From Acanthochlamys bracteata (lineage: Eukaryota; Streptophyta; Magnoliopsida; Pandanales; Velloziaceae), in contig CM034143.1 in the NCBI GenBank assembly GCA_019914995.1, positions 1,924,501 to 1,988,500 of the forward strand: a stretch of DNA of 64,000 nucleotides. Direction: 5' to 3'. Positions 35,161 through 47,560 of this stretch are shown one piece after another. The position numbers and the translations under genes are program-made. The notes beneath the pieces are model-generated. The model saw only the letters and a list, made by a program, of their open reading frames with translations. It had not been told where the DNA came from and ran no database searches. Each line of letters starts with the position of its first letter. Position 1 is the first letter of the stretch.

Positions 35161-35508
35161 ATGCCAATAACCAGTACTAGAGTTAGACCCATGGCAATAG
35201 ACCAGTACTACAATGACATTAGAGCAACACCATTATATATGCCGGGATCGCGACACGAGTACAGTCTGAGACAGGCGTTTCTGAGGAGCTACCGGTTTTC
35301 GACGAGGGAGAGCTTTGAGGAGAAGATCAAGAGGAGTTTCAGGGAGGTGAAGGATGCCATGAGAAGGATTGTTATTGATGCTTGGGTTTGGGTGTCAAGG
35401 AAGAAGAGGTTTGTTGGTGGTGTTGCTGGATGGGATCCATTATCCAAGTGTTTCATACCTTGTAGGAGCAGCTATTACTTGGATGATTTTGGTTTGAGGA
35501 TGAATTGA
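35161..35508 (+). CDS. Small intronless plant protein of unknown function
   Basis: An intact 115-codon frame starts at ATG 35161, 68 bases after a TATA-like box. A second ATG is available at codon 11. The product is basic, without a signal peptide or membrane segment. It has an Arg/Lys/Glu-rich middle (SFEEKIKRSFREVKDAMRRI, about 52-71) predicted to be helical, followed by DAWVWVSRKKRFVGGVAGWD and a C-terminus with two Cys and SSYYLDDFGLRMN. The codon pattern and tight ending look genuine. I recall similar short uncharacterised proteins in dicots but cannot name a function. Confidence 0.6.
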   Translation: MPITSTRVRPMAIDQYYNDIRATPLYMPGSRHEYSLRQAFLRSYRFSTRESFEEKIKRSFREVKDAMRRIVIDAWVWVSRKKRFVGGVAGWDPLSKCFIPCRSSYYLDDFGLRMN

Positions 35509-36074
35509 AATGTTTTCCTAAGTTTACACTGGAGTTAAAAAGTTATGTCTTAATTATTTGAGCGTTTGGGTTTTTGATGATGTAGCATTGGGAGTTTATA
35601 TCAAACAATTACGTTAAAAACTTAAAAAGAGTGATAAGAGTATTTTGTGGAATTAATGGAGAGGTTCACGTAAGTGTTCTCTGACTTTAAAAATATTACA
35701 GACCCTAGATGTATAAAATCTTTGACTTTAGAAATTAAGAGTGTTTTCTTTTTATTCTTATAATTTATTTTTTCTATTAGAAAGTCATTTTCAGCTAACA
35801 AAAAAGTATGTGACTTATTTTTTAACAAAATATAAAATCTAAACTCACTTCTAACCATACTGTTTATAATAACTTATTTTTCAATTGCTCATTTTTTTTA
35901 AAGATAACTTGTGAGTGAAAAATAACTTGTGAAAACTGATCTTTATGGTTCGTTAGCATCCCATTTACATGCTATACATAACTAGTCCAAGAATCAAGTT
36001 AGAAACCCTACCTATGAGAATAGACGTAAATCATATGCAATATTTATTGAAGCCCATTAATTAGCTAGTTTAAA
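35509..36074. other. AT-rich intergenic stretch
   Basis: This includes the 3' flank of the small gene. The block at about 35620-35940 repeats AT-rich element motifs and ends with several TAACTTGTGA-like repeats. No coding feature is supported. Confidence 0.35.
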
Positions 36075-36655
36075 GCTCGTGAATAGAGATGGCAGTATAC
36101 GATTTGACTCACAAAATGGACTCAATTAGTGGGGTTTGGATTTGACTTTAATCGAATTCGGATCAAATTTTGAGTTAATCCAAATTTTATCTCAAAAATT
36201 AAATTGATTAAAGACGGATTCAGATTGATCCAAAACTCATATATTTAATCCGTATAATTATTTATATAATTTATATTATTTAATAATTAGAAAATATTTA
36301 GAAAATATATTATTATATATATATAATCTTTAGCTTATCATATCTTAATTAATTCTTTACTTAATTTATAACTTGTTGAAATTAATATATATTTTAGATA
36401 TATAATAATTATCAATTTTCACATATTATTATTAAAATTTAATTTTTATAATTCTTATTTTAATAATTTAATTATTAAATAAAAATCGATCGAATTTAAA
36501 CTGATTATTAAATAGACTGAATTAAGATTGCTAAATTTGATCTATATATATACGTGAATCAAATTAGAATTGAAACGATTTGCAAAGTTGAAACGATTTG
36601 ATTAAATTATTATATAAATTGATCTGTTAACTCATATTGTTATCTCTGCTCGTAC
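36075..36655. mobile_element. AT-rich element with AGAGATGGCAGTATA-type termini
   Basis: The left end AGAGATGGCAGTATACGATT and the right end, reverse complemented, AGAGATAACAATATGAGTTA are similar, so the element has inverted termini of roughly 20 bp with mismatches. The interior is A/T-rich with repeated GATTTGA and AATCCAAA motifs and has no open frame. The family assignment is uncertain; hAT- and Mutator-derived MITEs share such GATGGCAATAT ends. Confidence 0.45.
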
Positions 36656-37278
36656 AGAATTATTAACATGAACATGTGCATGACTTAAAAATTTTGTCAC
36701 AAAAGGGCATACTTATTTTTACACTCATGAGCATGAGTTTTTTTTCAAGAAGTGAATCTTCTGAGATGTAATCTTTTAATTTCAAAAAAATTTAAAATTA
36801 CTTATAAAATATATAGAAGTACTATAAAAATATTTTTTTGAAAATTATTTTTGGAAGCAAAAGAGCACGCATTCTCATGCAAGAAATTTTTTTTATGTTT
36901 CCTTTTTATTTGAGAAAACTAAGCTGCCAAATTTTTAACCTCATTAAATCTCGTTGACCGTGGGATGTGCCCTAGCAAGCTAATTATTTAGCAAATTATC
37001 AATTGCTTTACCAGCATAATTCTAATGTTTCTGAAAAATTAACCGTGAGAACCTTAATCTCCGATACCAAATATTAGGTGCCTAAATTGTAATATCCTCT
37101 TCGCCATCTCTTGCCGTTACTAGTTTTTATGGTCTGATAGTGCAAACGTTATGAGTAATTAATTAATTGCAAGCTGCTTCCCGAATTTCAGTTTTTATAT
37201 TTAGACCGAAACCTTAATCCATCATCGGTTATCCACCGCTGCTATTGTCATCTTCTTCTCTAGTAAGCCCGATTCCCC

Positions 37279-37287
37279 AAACCCTAA
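37279..37287 (+). promoter_or_regulatory. Telo-box in the LUC7 leader
   Basis: AAACCCTAA occurs 58 bases before the LUC7 start codon. This motif is common in promoters and leaders of plant translation and RNA-processing genes, where it is linked to expression in dividing cells. Confidence 0.5.
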
Positions 37288-37344
37288 TTTGAAAATTCAG
37301 TCGAATTCGAAAATCGCTAGGAAGAATTTTACCAGAGGAAGAAG

Positions 37345-40300
37345 ATGGATGCAATTCGAAAGCAATTGGATCAATTGATGGGTGCTAATCGAAACGGTGA
37401 TGTCACAGAAGTCAAGCGCAAGTACTACGATCGAGATGTTTGCCGGCTTTACCTTGCCGGACTTTGCCCACACGATCTCTTCCAGCTCACTGTAAGCTTT
37501 TGTTTTTTTTTTCGATCAATTGGTTGATTTATTTGATCACTCTATATGGTGTTGTGAATTTTGGTCGATTTTGTTTTTAATTTTGTGTAATTCTTGAATT
37601 GAAGGTTTAATGGTTTTATCGTTGGTTTTGCTGTTGGAGCATTCTGTTCTGTTTCTTTAACTACCGCATATCTCGCTATTATTTGTGTTGAAAGCTTTGG
37701 TCTTCCATGAAAGTCATCATGTCATAAGTTCCCTAGCTACTTTTGCTTGCAATGCTGGGGCTTTCATTTTTCCGAGCTGAAATTTTCCTTCTGCTCCCCA
37801 TTGTGGGACAATTGTAGTTTCTTGTTATTGAATTTCTTATTTTCACAAATGTTGAAATTTTTTGGGAACTTCTATACGGAAAACAGTTCTGGATGCATTT
37901 CTTTAGGAATTATTGGATCTTTTAATTTGGTTTGTATGGTGTTTGATCATATTTATCTCTATTTTACTTTGGAACTGATGGAATTGTTTTGATGATGTAT
38001 TCTCTCAACAGAAAATGGATATGGGTCCCTGCCCCAAGATTCATTCACTACAACTGAGGAAGGAGTATGCTTCTTTCTCTTTTCATTCGTTCTATATATT
38101 TCCTTCTTAACAGAAATAAGATTTCTGCACATCTAAAGTTCTTAGACTAAGATGTTTTATGTTTCACATATTGGGCAAATAAACATTAAAAACACTGTTG
38201 CTTAAAAGTTTAAAGGGAAAAATTCCATTTTGGTAACTGTATCATGTACTTTATTTAGCGTTGTATCTTCCATAGACATATATAGAATTCTGATAAAAGT
38301 TTAACTATACAAATATCCTGCAATTCTGCACATGCCAATGGCAGCCTTAATCAAATGTTGCATTAATACATTTGACATCCATCTGTCAACTTGATGCTCT
38401 TGTGAGTTGAGCGAAACACAAAAGAGTGTTTCTTTTAGCATAACTCTTAGAGGATTGTAACCTTGAGTATGTTCTCCTTTATCCTCTGCCATACTCTTTT
38501 CGAGAGATGTGCCAGGAATCCTTTATCCTCTGCCTTAGTCTTGTTAAATTGCTTTCTGTGGATATTTTCCAATTGGAATGTGACTTGTAGTTGGTTGATA
38601 ATGCTTGGACAGTTTACTTTTGTCCATGTAACTATTCTTGTTGATTTGGTTTTAATACTTCAAATTTGGAAGAGAGAAGAAAAGTGCCTGTGACGGTTCA
38701 ATGTGAGGGCTAATGGAAGTCTATTTGTTAAGGTTATTTCACTCGTTATTTGTCAGATACTTAGATTTACTTCATATTAAGTTTTTAGAGGTTTTAAAAA
38801 CCATTAGAGCGAGCAGCTGAGATGGTTTGGAGTTGGAGACGACCTGAACCAACACCTGCTCCACCAAAAACTAAGGTTCGCCCGATTCCACTGAGCTGCC
38901 TCTTCAATTGATTGACCCATGCCCCATGCTTGAAATTTGACACAAGCATGATGGATTGTTGCATCCACGCATTCTCTTCTACCTCGAAGTGTGAGGAAGA
39001 CAATCATGCTATGGCGTATTACCTTATGCCATGGCTAGACGATCATGTGTTGGGTGGATGACCTTCAGTCAAATCTATGCATGGCTTTAAGTCACACCTA
39101 TGCGTGGTTATGCCTCAGTGTAACTATTGAATTAAACTTGCCCAAGCGCATTAAGTATGTGTGGCGTGCTACTTTTATTCTCTTAAAATAATTTCAATAT
39201 ATTACAGAAACTATTAAAAGTTCTGGAAAGAATTATAAAATAATTTGGAAGATGGCATGCCTCTCTTCATGTTTAAATAACTAATATTTACAATTTACAA
39301 CTAAATATGTTTCTTGAGCATTACAACTACTAAAAGTTTTTAATAATCAATGTTATATACATTGGTGCACATGATTCGGTGTGATCGGCGCATCAGTTTG
39401 GAATTGCACTTGTAGTTTACCTGCTAGTAGCTTGGCCCGTAAAACCTACCTTTTTCTTTTTCTTAGAAAATGTTCTGTTGTCATGGTTGATTGATCATTA
39501 ATGTAGGTTTCTGCTGATTTATTTCATTTGATTACTCCTTAGATACGAGGAAGCAAAGGCAAAAGGCGTTCATAACTTTGATAGGGAGCTTGAAGATACA
39601 ATAGAAAGATTAATTGTTGAATGTGAAAGGAAAATCCAACGAGCTCTAAAACGTTTGGAGGAAGAAGATGCTAAAGCTGCTATTGCTATATCTGTGTCAC
39701 AGGTTACCCAGGTATTTCTTCTTTTTGAATATCATTTTATTTCTCTCTCTAGTATATTACATCATTTACTATACAAGGTGTTATCTAGAAAGCTTAAATT
39801 TGGTTTTGTATTTTGTTATCAGATACCTGAGGTCATGGAGTTGTCAAAGCAAATTAAGGAGAAGCTAATTGAAGCGGATGCTTTTGGTAATTTCTGCTTC
39901 TATGTTGTCTTTGTTTCACTCTAGAACAATTTCCTCATGTAGTGAGCTTATTGTGTTTGTTGACCTCCTCGTTGCATGTGGCAAGTTATATACTTATATT
40001 CCTTTGGGCTTTCTTTTTTGTTTTCAATGGAGATCCTTTTTTGGAAATGTAGAGGACATTTCCTGGGACTAAGACATTTTTTTTTAAATGTTGTTTTGTA
40101 TGAGATCGGAATAAGTGTTTCTTGCGAAGTAGGTCATGCAAGTTATGAATATACAGAGACATCGTGTAATGTTCAATCTGCCATTATTAGGGTCATTATG
40201 TTTCTGTAAGTGTTAGGAAAGTATGTGCACAATCTCTATGGCATCTTGCACTACATAAAACATTGCTGCTTATTCCTGAAAGGTAACCTACCATAAATTT

Positions 40301-43300
40301 AATTTATAGTTATGAAGTATACCCTAGAGCAACTTCTTTTTTTTTTTTTTTTTTTTTTTTTGTGGTAGTTAGGCTTCTGCCTATGTTAGTGCATCAGTGC
40401 ATGTGCTTATTTTTCATTTTGTTCAATAGTTTGGTATTTATTTGTCACAACCTTTTATATGCAGATTTGGAAGGAAAGACTGATAGCAAAGTTAGAGTTC
40501 TTGAAGAACTTGATGAGTTAAGAACCAGAAGAGCTGACAAGCAGGTATTTACGTTCATATCATGTATTATCATTTCCAGCTTATATCCTTGATCTCCTAG
40601 AATTAAGAAGAGATTGCTCGTTGAACAATTTTGACATTCTGTAGGCAATGCTGCTACTTGATGCTTTCAACAAAGACCGAGCTTCATTACCACAACCTCT
40701 TCAAAATCCTCCGCAGCAAGCATTTGTACCCGGACCTCCTCCTGACCCACGAACCCAAGAAATGATTAATGAAAAGCTGAAAAAGGCAGAGGATCTTGGT
40801 AAGCATTCATTCGTTGTTGTCCTTTCTGGTGTTTCTCTTTGTTACTTTACTATTGCACGGTGGTAGTTTGTCATTCTATTTCTTGTTTTGCTTAGAGCAG
40901 CAGGCAGTGGTCATACTCCTCGTAACTGGTGGTGTTTAGTTTGAGTAATGTATTCAGAGCTACTTAGTTTTACCTGTTTAGCTGGATCAAGCAACTTATG
41001 TTAGGTTAACTGCTTAGCTGATGGTTCTACCTGATCTTTACACTTCATTGTGTAATATCGAATGAGCAAAATGGTCTTCAGTTGGAGGCTTGGAGCTAGC
41101 AAAAGAAGGCTGAGTCTATATAGGTTTGATCATTTTTACATTTTCAACTCATACACGCTTGTCACTTTGTGTTGCTTCTTTGGAGCTTTTGTGTTTACAA
41201 TATTTTGATACTCTGGTTTTTTGAGCAAGTATGCACTTGTCTCTTTGGGAGATGAAAGTCAATATGCCTCTTTTATACAAAGACAATGACGACGAACTTT
41301 CTTGCCAAAATAATACTTTTTTATGGTAGTAAATTTTGAGCTGACTCTTCAGTTCATAAGGCATGTGGCCTAACACACGACAGTTGAGAGTATTAGACGA
41401 TTGTGGTTACACATTTTGAAGCCTTATTAAATTGGTTTGTGCTGGTAGGTGAAAAGGGAATGATTGATGAGGCACAAAAAGCTCTGGAGGAGGCAGAAGC
41501 TCTTAAGAAGGTAGTTTTCTTTTTGAAAGTTGAATTGATTGGATAGTTTCTGCACGAGCTGTTCATGCTAATTCATGTTATATGATATATGAAAATAAGA
41601 ATTTGTTGTTTGTCTTGTTTTTATGTTGTTTTGGAGGTACCTTAATGTCTTGATGGTAATGTCTTCTTTCTCCTCCAGTTGAGTGCGCGTCAAGAGCCAA
41701 TGCAGGATTCTTCAAAATATGCTGCAGTTGATGTCCGAATTGTAAGTGTGAATCAGATGCAACTCACTTTTGTATATATATCCTACTCTGTAGTTGTTTA
41801 CTTATTGACTGAAAATGTGGGACGTACATTTTAGTATGATTATATGTAATATGTTCATTTGACTGAAGTCGGGATGGTCTAGGAGTACATCTTGTTTGGC
41901 ATTTCGTCTGGTTGTCTGTGTTGTCAATATGTATGTATGACGTAAAGAATACTAGGAACAAATAAGTACTGAGGCTCATTGTAAATAATATTAATATATA
42001 GGTCTTTGATATGTTCATAGTATGTGAATGCTTCCTATACAGTTATGATCTTTTTCTAAGATTAAATTTCTCTAATATCAAACCCTCATTCTCATCTGTG
42101 TCGCAAAAAGAATTCCTCATTCTTATCTGCATACGAACCTGTTTGCCCCACCTGCAGTAACTAGAAAGATGAAAAGATAGCTCCTTATCTACCTTCTTAC
42201 TGACCAATAGTATAGAAGGATAGCAAATGTATGACAGGGGCAACTGTAAGGCTGTGATCATTAATTCGTAGAGTAATACCGTATATGATCAATGAATTTT
42301 TTTTTCTTAGCTCTGAACAAGGCTAGACGCTCCCTATGCTGCATCTAGTTGCTGTTCAGTTTTTTCATTTGTGGAAGTATTTGCTGCACTACTAAGCATT
42401 TGTTACATTCAATAACATGTGAATTTCTTTGCTGTGAACTTGCAGACAGATCAAAAGTTACGTGTCTGTGATATCTGTGGTGCATTCTTAAGTGTTTATG
42501 ACAGGTAATTTCCTTCTCCTTTTTATGCAAAATGCTAGTTATGATTGTGGGATAATTTGGAGTGTTCAAGGAACTAGTGGTTGATATTTCGAGTTTGAGC
42601 AAATTTTGACCTGCCTATATACCTCCTTGTTACCAGCAGGCTTATGGGCCCAGTTTACGTGGAAAACTTTTGCCGCTAAAGAATGTGCGTCTTTTTCTGT
42701 TTTATGTTAGTAGAATAGTTGTTGATATTGTGGCAGAATATTATTGATGTTTACTTTTTAGCTACTAATGTACATTATGCAGCAAGAGCTGTGGTCTAAA
42801 ATGTGTTTTGTATCCAGTGATCGTCGCTTGGCTGATCATTTTGGGGGGAAACTTCACTTAGGATACATGCAGATCCGCGAGAAGATTGCAGAACTTCAGG
42901 TTGAATGTTAGATCCATGCAATTTGGTTATATTTATTTTAATCCTCTTTCCAACTTTCTTGCATTTCCATCAAGTTACAAGTCTGAAGGAAAAATTCTTA
43001 ACTTGGTGCTTGTCTTACTTGTTACCTTTTATACATCAAAATGACTCATCTGTACTTGATGTCTCAATGATTTCCCATGCATCAAATTTTAGATGTTAAG
43101 AAGTTTGTGCAAAGAGCTGCCCTTTTGAGACTAGGATAAGTTCAGTATGAGGCTGACCTGGAGGCACTCTTTCTACAATAACCCTTTGAGGGAGAGGGAA
43201 TCACTTTCTTAGTAAGAAAGTGGAGTGCCTTCTTGCTTCTCCCTCTTCTTCCTTTTCATTCATGTTAGGATTTTTCTTGTTTCTTTTATAGTCTGTGTGG

Positions 43301-45153
43301 AAGTTCGAATCTATGTTATTCTTTGTAAGTTGGGAATATATATTTGGCTCAAACATATAGAAAAAAGGTCTTTAAACACGAATGGAAGTCAAACAATCTC
43401 TGGCTTGTGGTCCCTTCCAGTTGAATAAAAAGACGAGAGCGGTTGCACCAGATAATAATTTTACTGAAATGTGCAGGAAAGCATTAAAAGTTTACCACAG
43501 TTATGGATTGGGTGAGTTGTTTAATGCAGTTGTTGTTCTGTTACAACAAAGTTCGATCCAAACATTTCAAAATTCTTATCTTCTCATTTTCAGTGTATTG
43601 GACCTGCCCAAATTGTGAATTTCTCGTGATTTTTTTGTTTAAGAAAGGGAAGAGTGAAAGTTTCTGATTTCTTGTTTTTGAACTTCTGGTTCTGAGAGGC
43701 CAAAAACTCTTCCAGTTTCATGGCCCATTCCAGACCGGACGAGGGTCTGGTTCCCTGTGTAACCTACTTAACTTGCAGTCACATCCGAAATATATCTCTA
43801 TTAGGTGTCTGTTAGAGATTTGTTTTGTATTGTTTTGTCATGTATTGCCTTTTGACTGTGAAATGTGGACAGTCAGTAGCATGTGTGAGACTTAATATAA
43901 CAATTGAGTGATTTCAAGTCTCTTCTAATTACCAATCTTTCCTTTTCATAATAAACAGGTTCAGTAGGCAGTAAAAGTCCTTATATTCCAACTGCAATTT
44001 AGTGAAATTATTATGATCAAATAAGATGTGACATGAGGAGTTTTTGTGTGTGGTGCTTTAGATGTTACTTCTTTCTCTCAATCCTGAGTGAACAGTTTAA
44101 CTTGTATCACTTTCTTCTATGTTCTAACCATCATCAAGCACCACACAAGTGCTTGCGTATGGTCTTAGCATTTCAAATGCTATTGTTTGTACAAGTAACT
44201 ATGTATATTGAAATTGGGGAGTGCAATTTTTTTCCTTGAGGTATGAGACTTCTTTTTTGTCTTTTTGAGGATAGAATCATTGACTTCTTAGTTTGACTTC
44301 ATTGCTTTTTCTTTATGTTTGTGTAATTTTATCTTGCTTTAGTTGCATACCACGTTACTTTCTTGCTGGATTGAATTTATTAATGTCTATTTTAACTTCT
44401 TGTTCTTCCATAATTAATTTGTGCTTAAATTAAAATCGATAGGAAGAGAGAAACAAGCGTCGAAAGAGGGATCGGTCTGAAGAAGATAGACGGTATTAAA
44501 TCATTCTTTGATTTAGTCTTCTTGTCATGGTGAAACCAGTTCCCTCACTTATTTACTTTATGAACTTAGATCAAAGGAACCGAGTAGGGAGCGGGATAGG
44601 GAATCAAGCAGAGATAATGAGCGTGTTAGAGAAGATCGAGGTAGCAGTAGAGACAGGGGAAGAGATCATGATCGTAGAAGCAGAGATTATGAACGGCATT
44701 ATGACCGAGAATCGGATCGTTTGCGCAGCCATGATTCTAGGAGCAGAAGATCACGATCTCGCTCAAGGGATCGCTCTAGAAATTATGATCGGCACAGGTA
44801 CCTTTTTTTCGTCCTCAATAATGAAAATCTGGTAAGGAGTTTGCAGTTCATATGCTTCACGTATGCCACAGGAGTGACCTCCCAACTTTGGCAATAAGAT
44901 ATGTCTTTGCACAATTTTATTTTTTCCTTATAGAAGTTAATAAGATTGGGAGGTGATGAAACTTAAAAAAAGCGATATAGGTGTCCTGGTCCTTTTTGAT
45001 CTATGCCAGTGTTACTTTTTTTATTGGGGCTGCCTTTTCATCCGTTGGGTTCTTTATTTTCAGACGTGCACTTCATTTTTCTTTGATGTTAGTGACATTT
45101 TCATCTTTGTATCTTCTTCTTGCAGGCGCCATGATAGGCACGATAGATATTGA
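37345..45153 (+). CDS. LUC7A/B-like: LUC7-like U1 snRNP splicing factor
   Basis: Thirteen exons: 37345-37491, 38012-38064, 39543-39711, 39823-39886, 40465-40544, 40645-40798, 41449-41510, 41679-41741, 42446-42504, 42818-42899, 44443-44492, 44570-44797 and 45126-45153. All junctions are GT-AG and all frames agree, giving 412 residues. Two zinc fingers define the LUC7 family: a CCCH finger (Cys33, Cys41, Cys56, His60) and a C2H2 finger (Cys272, Cys275, His291, His297). A helical, charged middle lies between them and an Arg/Ser/Asp-rich tail (about 330-412) ends RHDRHDRY. LUC7 proteins stabilise U1 snRNA pairing with 5' splice sites and control splice-site choice. The tail places this gene with the RS-containing LUC7A/LUC7B type. 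A poly-T run (40337-40361) lies in intron 4. Confidence 0.93.
38805..38900 (+). pseudogene. Possible LINE reverse-transcriptase tail relic in LUC7 intron 2
   Basis: Inside the 1.5 kb intron, EQLRWF is followed after one frame change by SWRRPEPTPAPP. This resembles the LRWFGHVxRRPxxAP motif near the end of plant LINE-type reverse transcriptases. The match is only about 20 residues and needs a frameshift, so it is a weak call. The unusual length of this intron supports an insertion. Confidence 0.3.
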
Positions 45154-45664
45154 TGCCATGCATTGATGTAATTGTTTTCCAGAATATTCAGCAATGTTCT
45201 AACTGCTTAAGGACCTTGACTTGAAGTTGGACTATGTTTTATGTATCTTGTGTTTGTTTCTATTGGAGTGAATCTAGGAAGGATGTATCTATTTACTGCA
45301 ACTTTAAGTTATTTCCCCCTTTTTTTCTCTCTCAGACACTGTTATGTAAAATGTTGGTTAATATTCAGATGAAGTTTCTTGTTACTTAAAGAGGATTGTG
45401 CTAGCCTTTTGTCATAACTAAGCATGCGCACGTTGAATCTTGGAAGAAGGCTGCGGTGTTTCCATTTTAATTTATGAAAAATGCTGCAGATTCAGCATTT
45501 TAACGTTGTCATGGTTTTACCTTACAGGTAAGATGAAAATATATTACCAACTTTTTTGTATTATCTGGTGGCAACCAGGTGAGAGTTCCTAGAGCGGCGT
45601 TTTTAGTAGAATTCTGCCTACGCTTTTGCTTTGGAACGCATCCAATTCTAATCGATGAAGTGTA
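45154..45664. other. LUC7 3' flank
   Basis: This is probably the 3' UTR and terminator region of the LUC7-like gene. No other feature is supported. Confidence 0.45.
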
Positions 45665-45916
45665 GTGTGCGTTTGGAATTGCTTATAAAATCGAACTTTT
45701 TTGAAATAGAAAATATTTCTATTTTTTTAACAAAAATAAATTTTATTTTTTTATTTTTTGAAAAAATAATAAAAATATATAATAAAAAAATTTTATTACA
45801 TAAAATTTTTTTTAATTTTTAAATAAATTTTTTAAATATTTATAAAATATGTATTAAAAAATATGAAATAAAAAATTAAAAAATTTGATCGGAGAAAAGC
45901 AAAAACAAACGCACCC
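45665..45916 (-). mobile_element. MITE of the Tourist-like family downstream of LUC7
   Basis: The left end GTGTGCGTTTGGAATTGCTT and right end AAAGCAAAAACAAACGCACCC are inverted and related to the intact copies. GTA flanks both sides (45662-45664 and 45917-45919), consistent with a 3-bp duplication. The interior is collinear with copy 2 but more diverged. Confidence 0.65.
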
Positions 45917-45919
45917 GTA

Positions 45920-47230
45920 AACGTTTATCTGATAAGCGCGTAAATGCATCCACTGCGCTGAAATTGGTTAAGCACTCTCAAAAGATGGTGACTGTTTATG
46001 AACATCCGCAAAAACATTATGGCAAGGTTGTGCATTTTTCAAGTTCTTTCTGAAAGTTTGCTGTAACAGGAATGGACTGTTAGGCAGCAAGGTTGTCAGC
46101 AACCAGCAATAGAATTGTCTATTGGTGATAGTTCCCGACAGCCTTCTCCATTTGTCAGTCGCCTTACAAACTTGGGCAAATCGTGGCAAATGGCAGTCTC
46201 TCTTCACTCCATTCATCTCTGTCAGCATCTTCCTCTTCTTTACTGATAAGTTTTTGGTTCTGGCAATTGTTCGTGCACGTTCTCATCATCCTCCTCACCT
46301 TCACCTCCATGTTGGCTGAATTCTATTGCTGTTGCTAGCTGAGATGACAACTCTTTTGAGAGAGCAGCCGTCTTTTCTCGATAGGATTTCTCCCATTATG
46401 CGAAGCGGATGGGAACGCCTAAAACGCTGGTGAGTTGGGGTAGCTGATTCAATTGACTAGCACTGTATATCACTGCTTTTGTTTAGTATTAGGATACCAC
46501 TCAATCTTTCGACAAGTTATGGATTTATAAATCGCTTGTAGTGGTAGCCTCAGTGAGGGATTGAATCTTTCTTCACCATGTTGGAAATATACTGGAAATT
46601 CTTTGATGTTTACAGCTTAGAATGGCTGATTCTTAGATGTTGCTGCTGGTAAACATTGAGAAAACAATGAAAAGATGGAACATGAAATAGATGCCTTGAA
46701 GGAAAGTTGATAAAAAATTCTGTAACGGAATAATTCATTTAACGTCGCTTAGCTCTACGGAGATGAAACCTCTGTTATATCTTTGATCTGTTTTCTACGT
46801 TTTTATATTCATTTTCTCAAAGTATAAAACTCGATTACCAATATCAAAAGCTCTATTTATTATTATTGAATCTACCGTTTGCGAAACTATAGAAAGAAAA
46901 GAACATTGTGAGAGAGAGCAATAAGAGCAAAATCATTAGGTTCTAAATACAAAGAGTAGGCGAAATCAAAGTTCATTTAGGAGAATGACAAACATGTAGC
47001 CAATGAGCACCGACAATTTGATGAATTGAACATCCGCAAATTTGAATTTGAAAACCAATAGAATTCAAGAAAAAACATATATATATATATATATATATTA
47101 CAAGGTTTGGTAGTGTTCCAGTTTCGTATGAGTACTACTGAAACTCTAGGAAAGCCTGTATGTGTTTGATCATTGGAAGAGTTGATTAATGCCTCCAGCT
47201 TCAACTAAACTCAAACAGCGAGCGAGCGAG
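45920..47230. other. Stretch without a supported gene
   Basis: Short open frames at 46122-46319 (+) and 45968-46228 (-) overlap each other and show no domain. A frame at 46344-46436 reads MTTLLREQPSFLDRISPIMR and onward to a stop. It looks protein-like but is too short to call. A (TA)n microsatellite occupies about 47076-47099. Confidence 0.35.
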
Positions 47231-47231
47231 A

Positions 47232-47560
47232 TCAATGGCGCATTCCGACGCTGCAATTTGCGGCACGCACTTGGCATTGCTTCAATCGTTGTCACCATGG
47301 CTCTCGCAATCTGCTATAGCAGCCTCCATTGATGTAGAAGCACGAGCGATAGGCATGAAGAAGGAGCAGCTATCATGAGCTGCATTGCACTTGACATGTG
47401 TATTACGGCACCCAACTTCTCCGACGGGCATCGAACAGCTCGTGTGATCATGATCAACGTCCAGTTCCCAGGAACCAAACATCAAGTGCACCACCAACGA
47501 TACTCTCTCTTCATCAGCGTCCTAACATTACGGCAGGTTTGATGTCGTGGCTAACAGTTG
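47232..47560 (+). pseudogene. Broken first exon of a SKU5-similar (SKS) multicopper oxidase
   Basis: Several frames have to be combined to read it. A hydrophobic signal-peptide-like segment (GIASIVVTMALAICYSS, about 47275-47325) is followed by a stop. After it come VYYGT, SPTGIEQLV, IMINVQFPG and NIKCTTND, in the order and spacing of the N-terminal cupredoxin domain of SKS proteins (YGTxxPLGxxQQVIxINGQFPGP). At least three frameshifts and stops separate these pieces, so the gene is dead. The C-terminal exon is at 48490-48845. SKU5-like proteins act at the cell surface in directional growth and usually lack a catalytic copper set. Confidence 0.65.
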
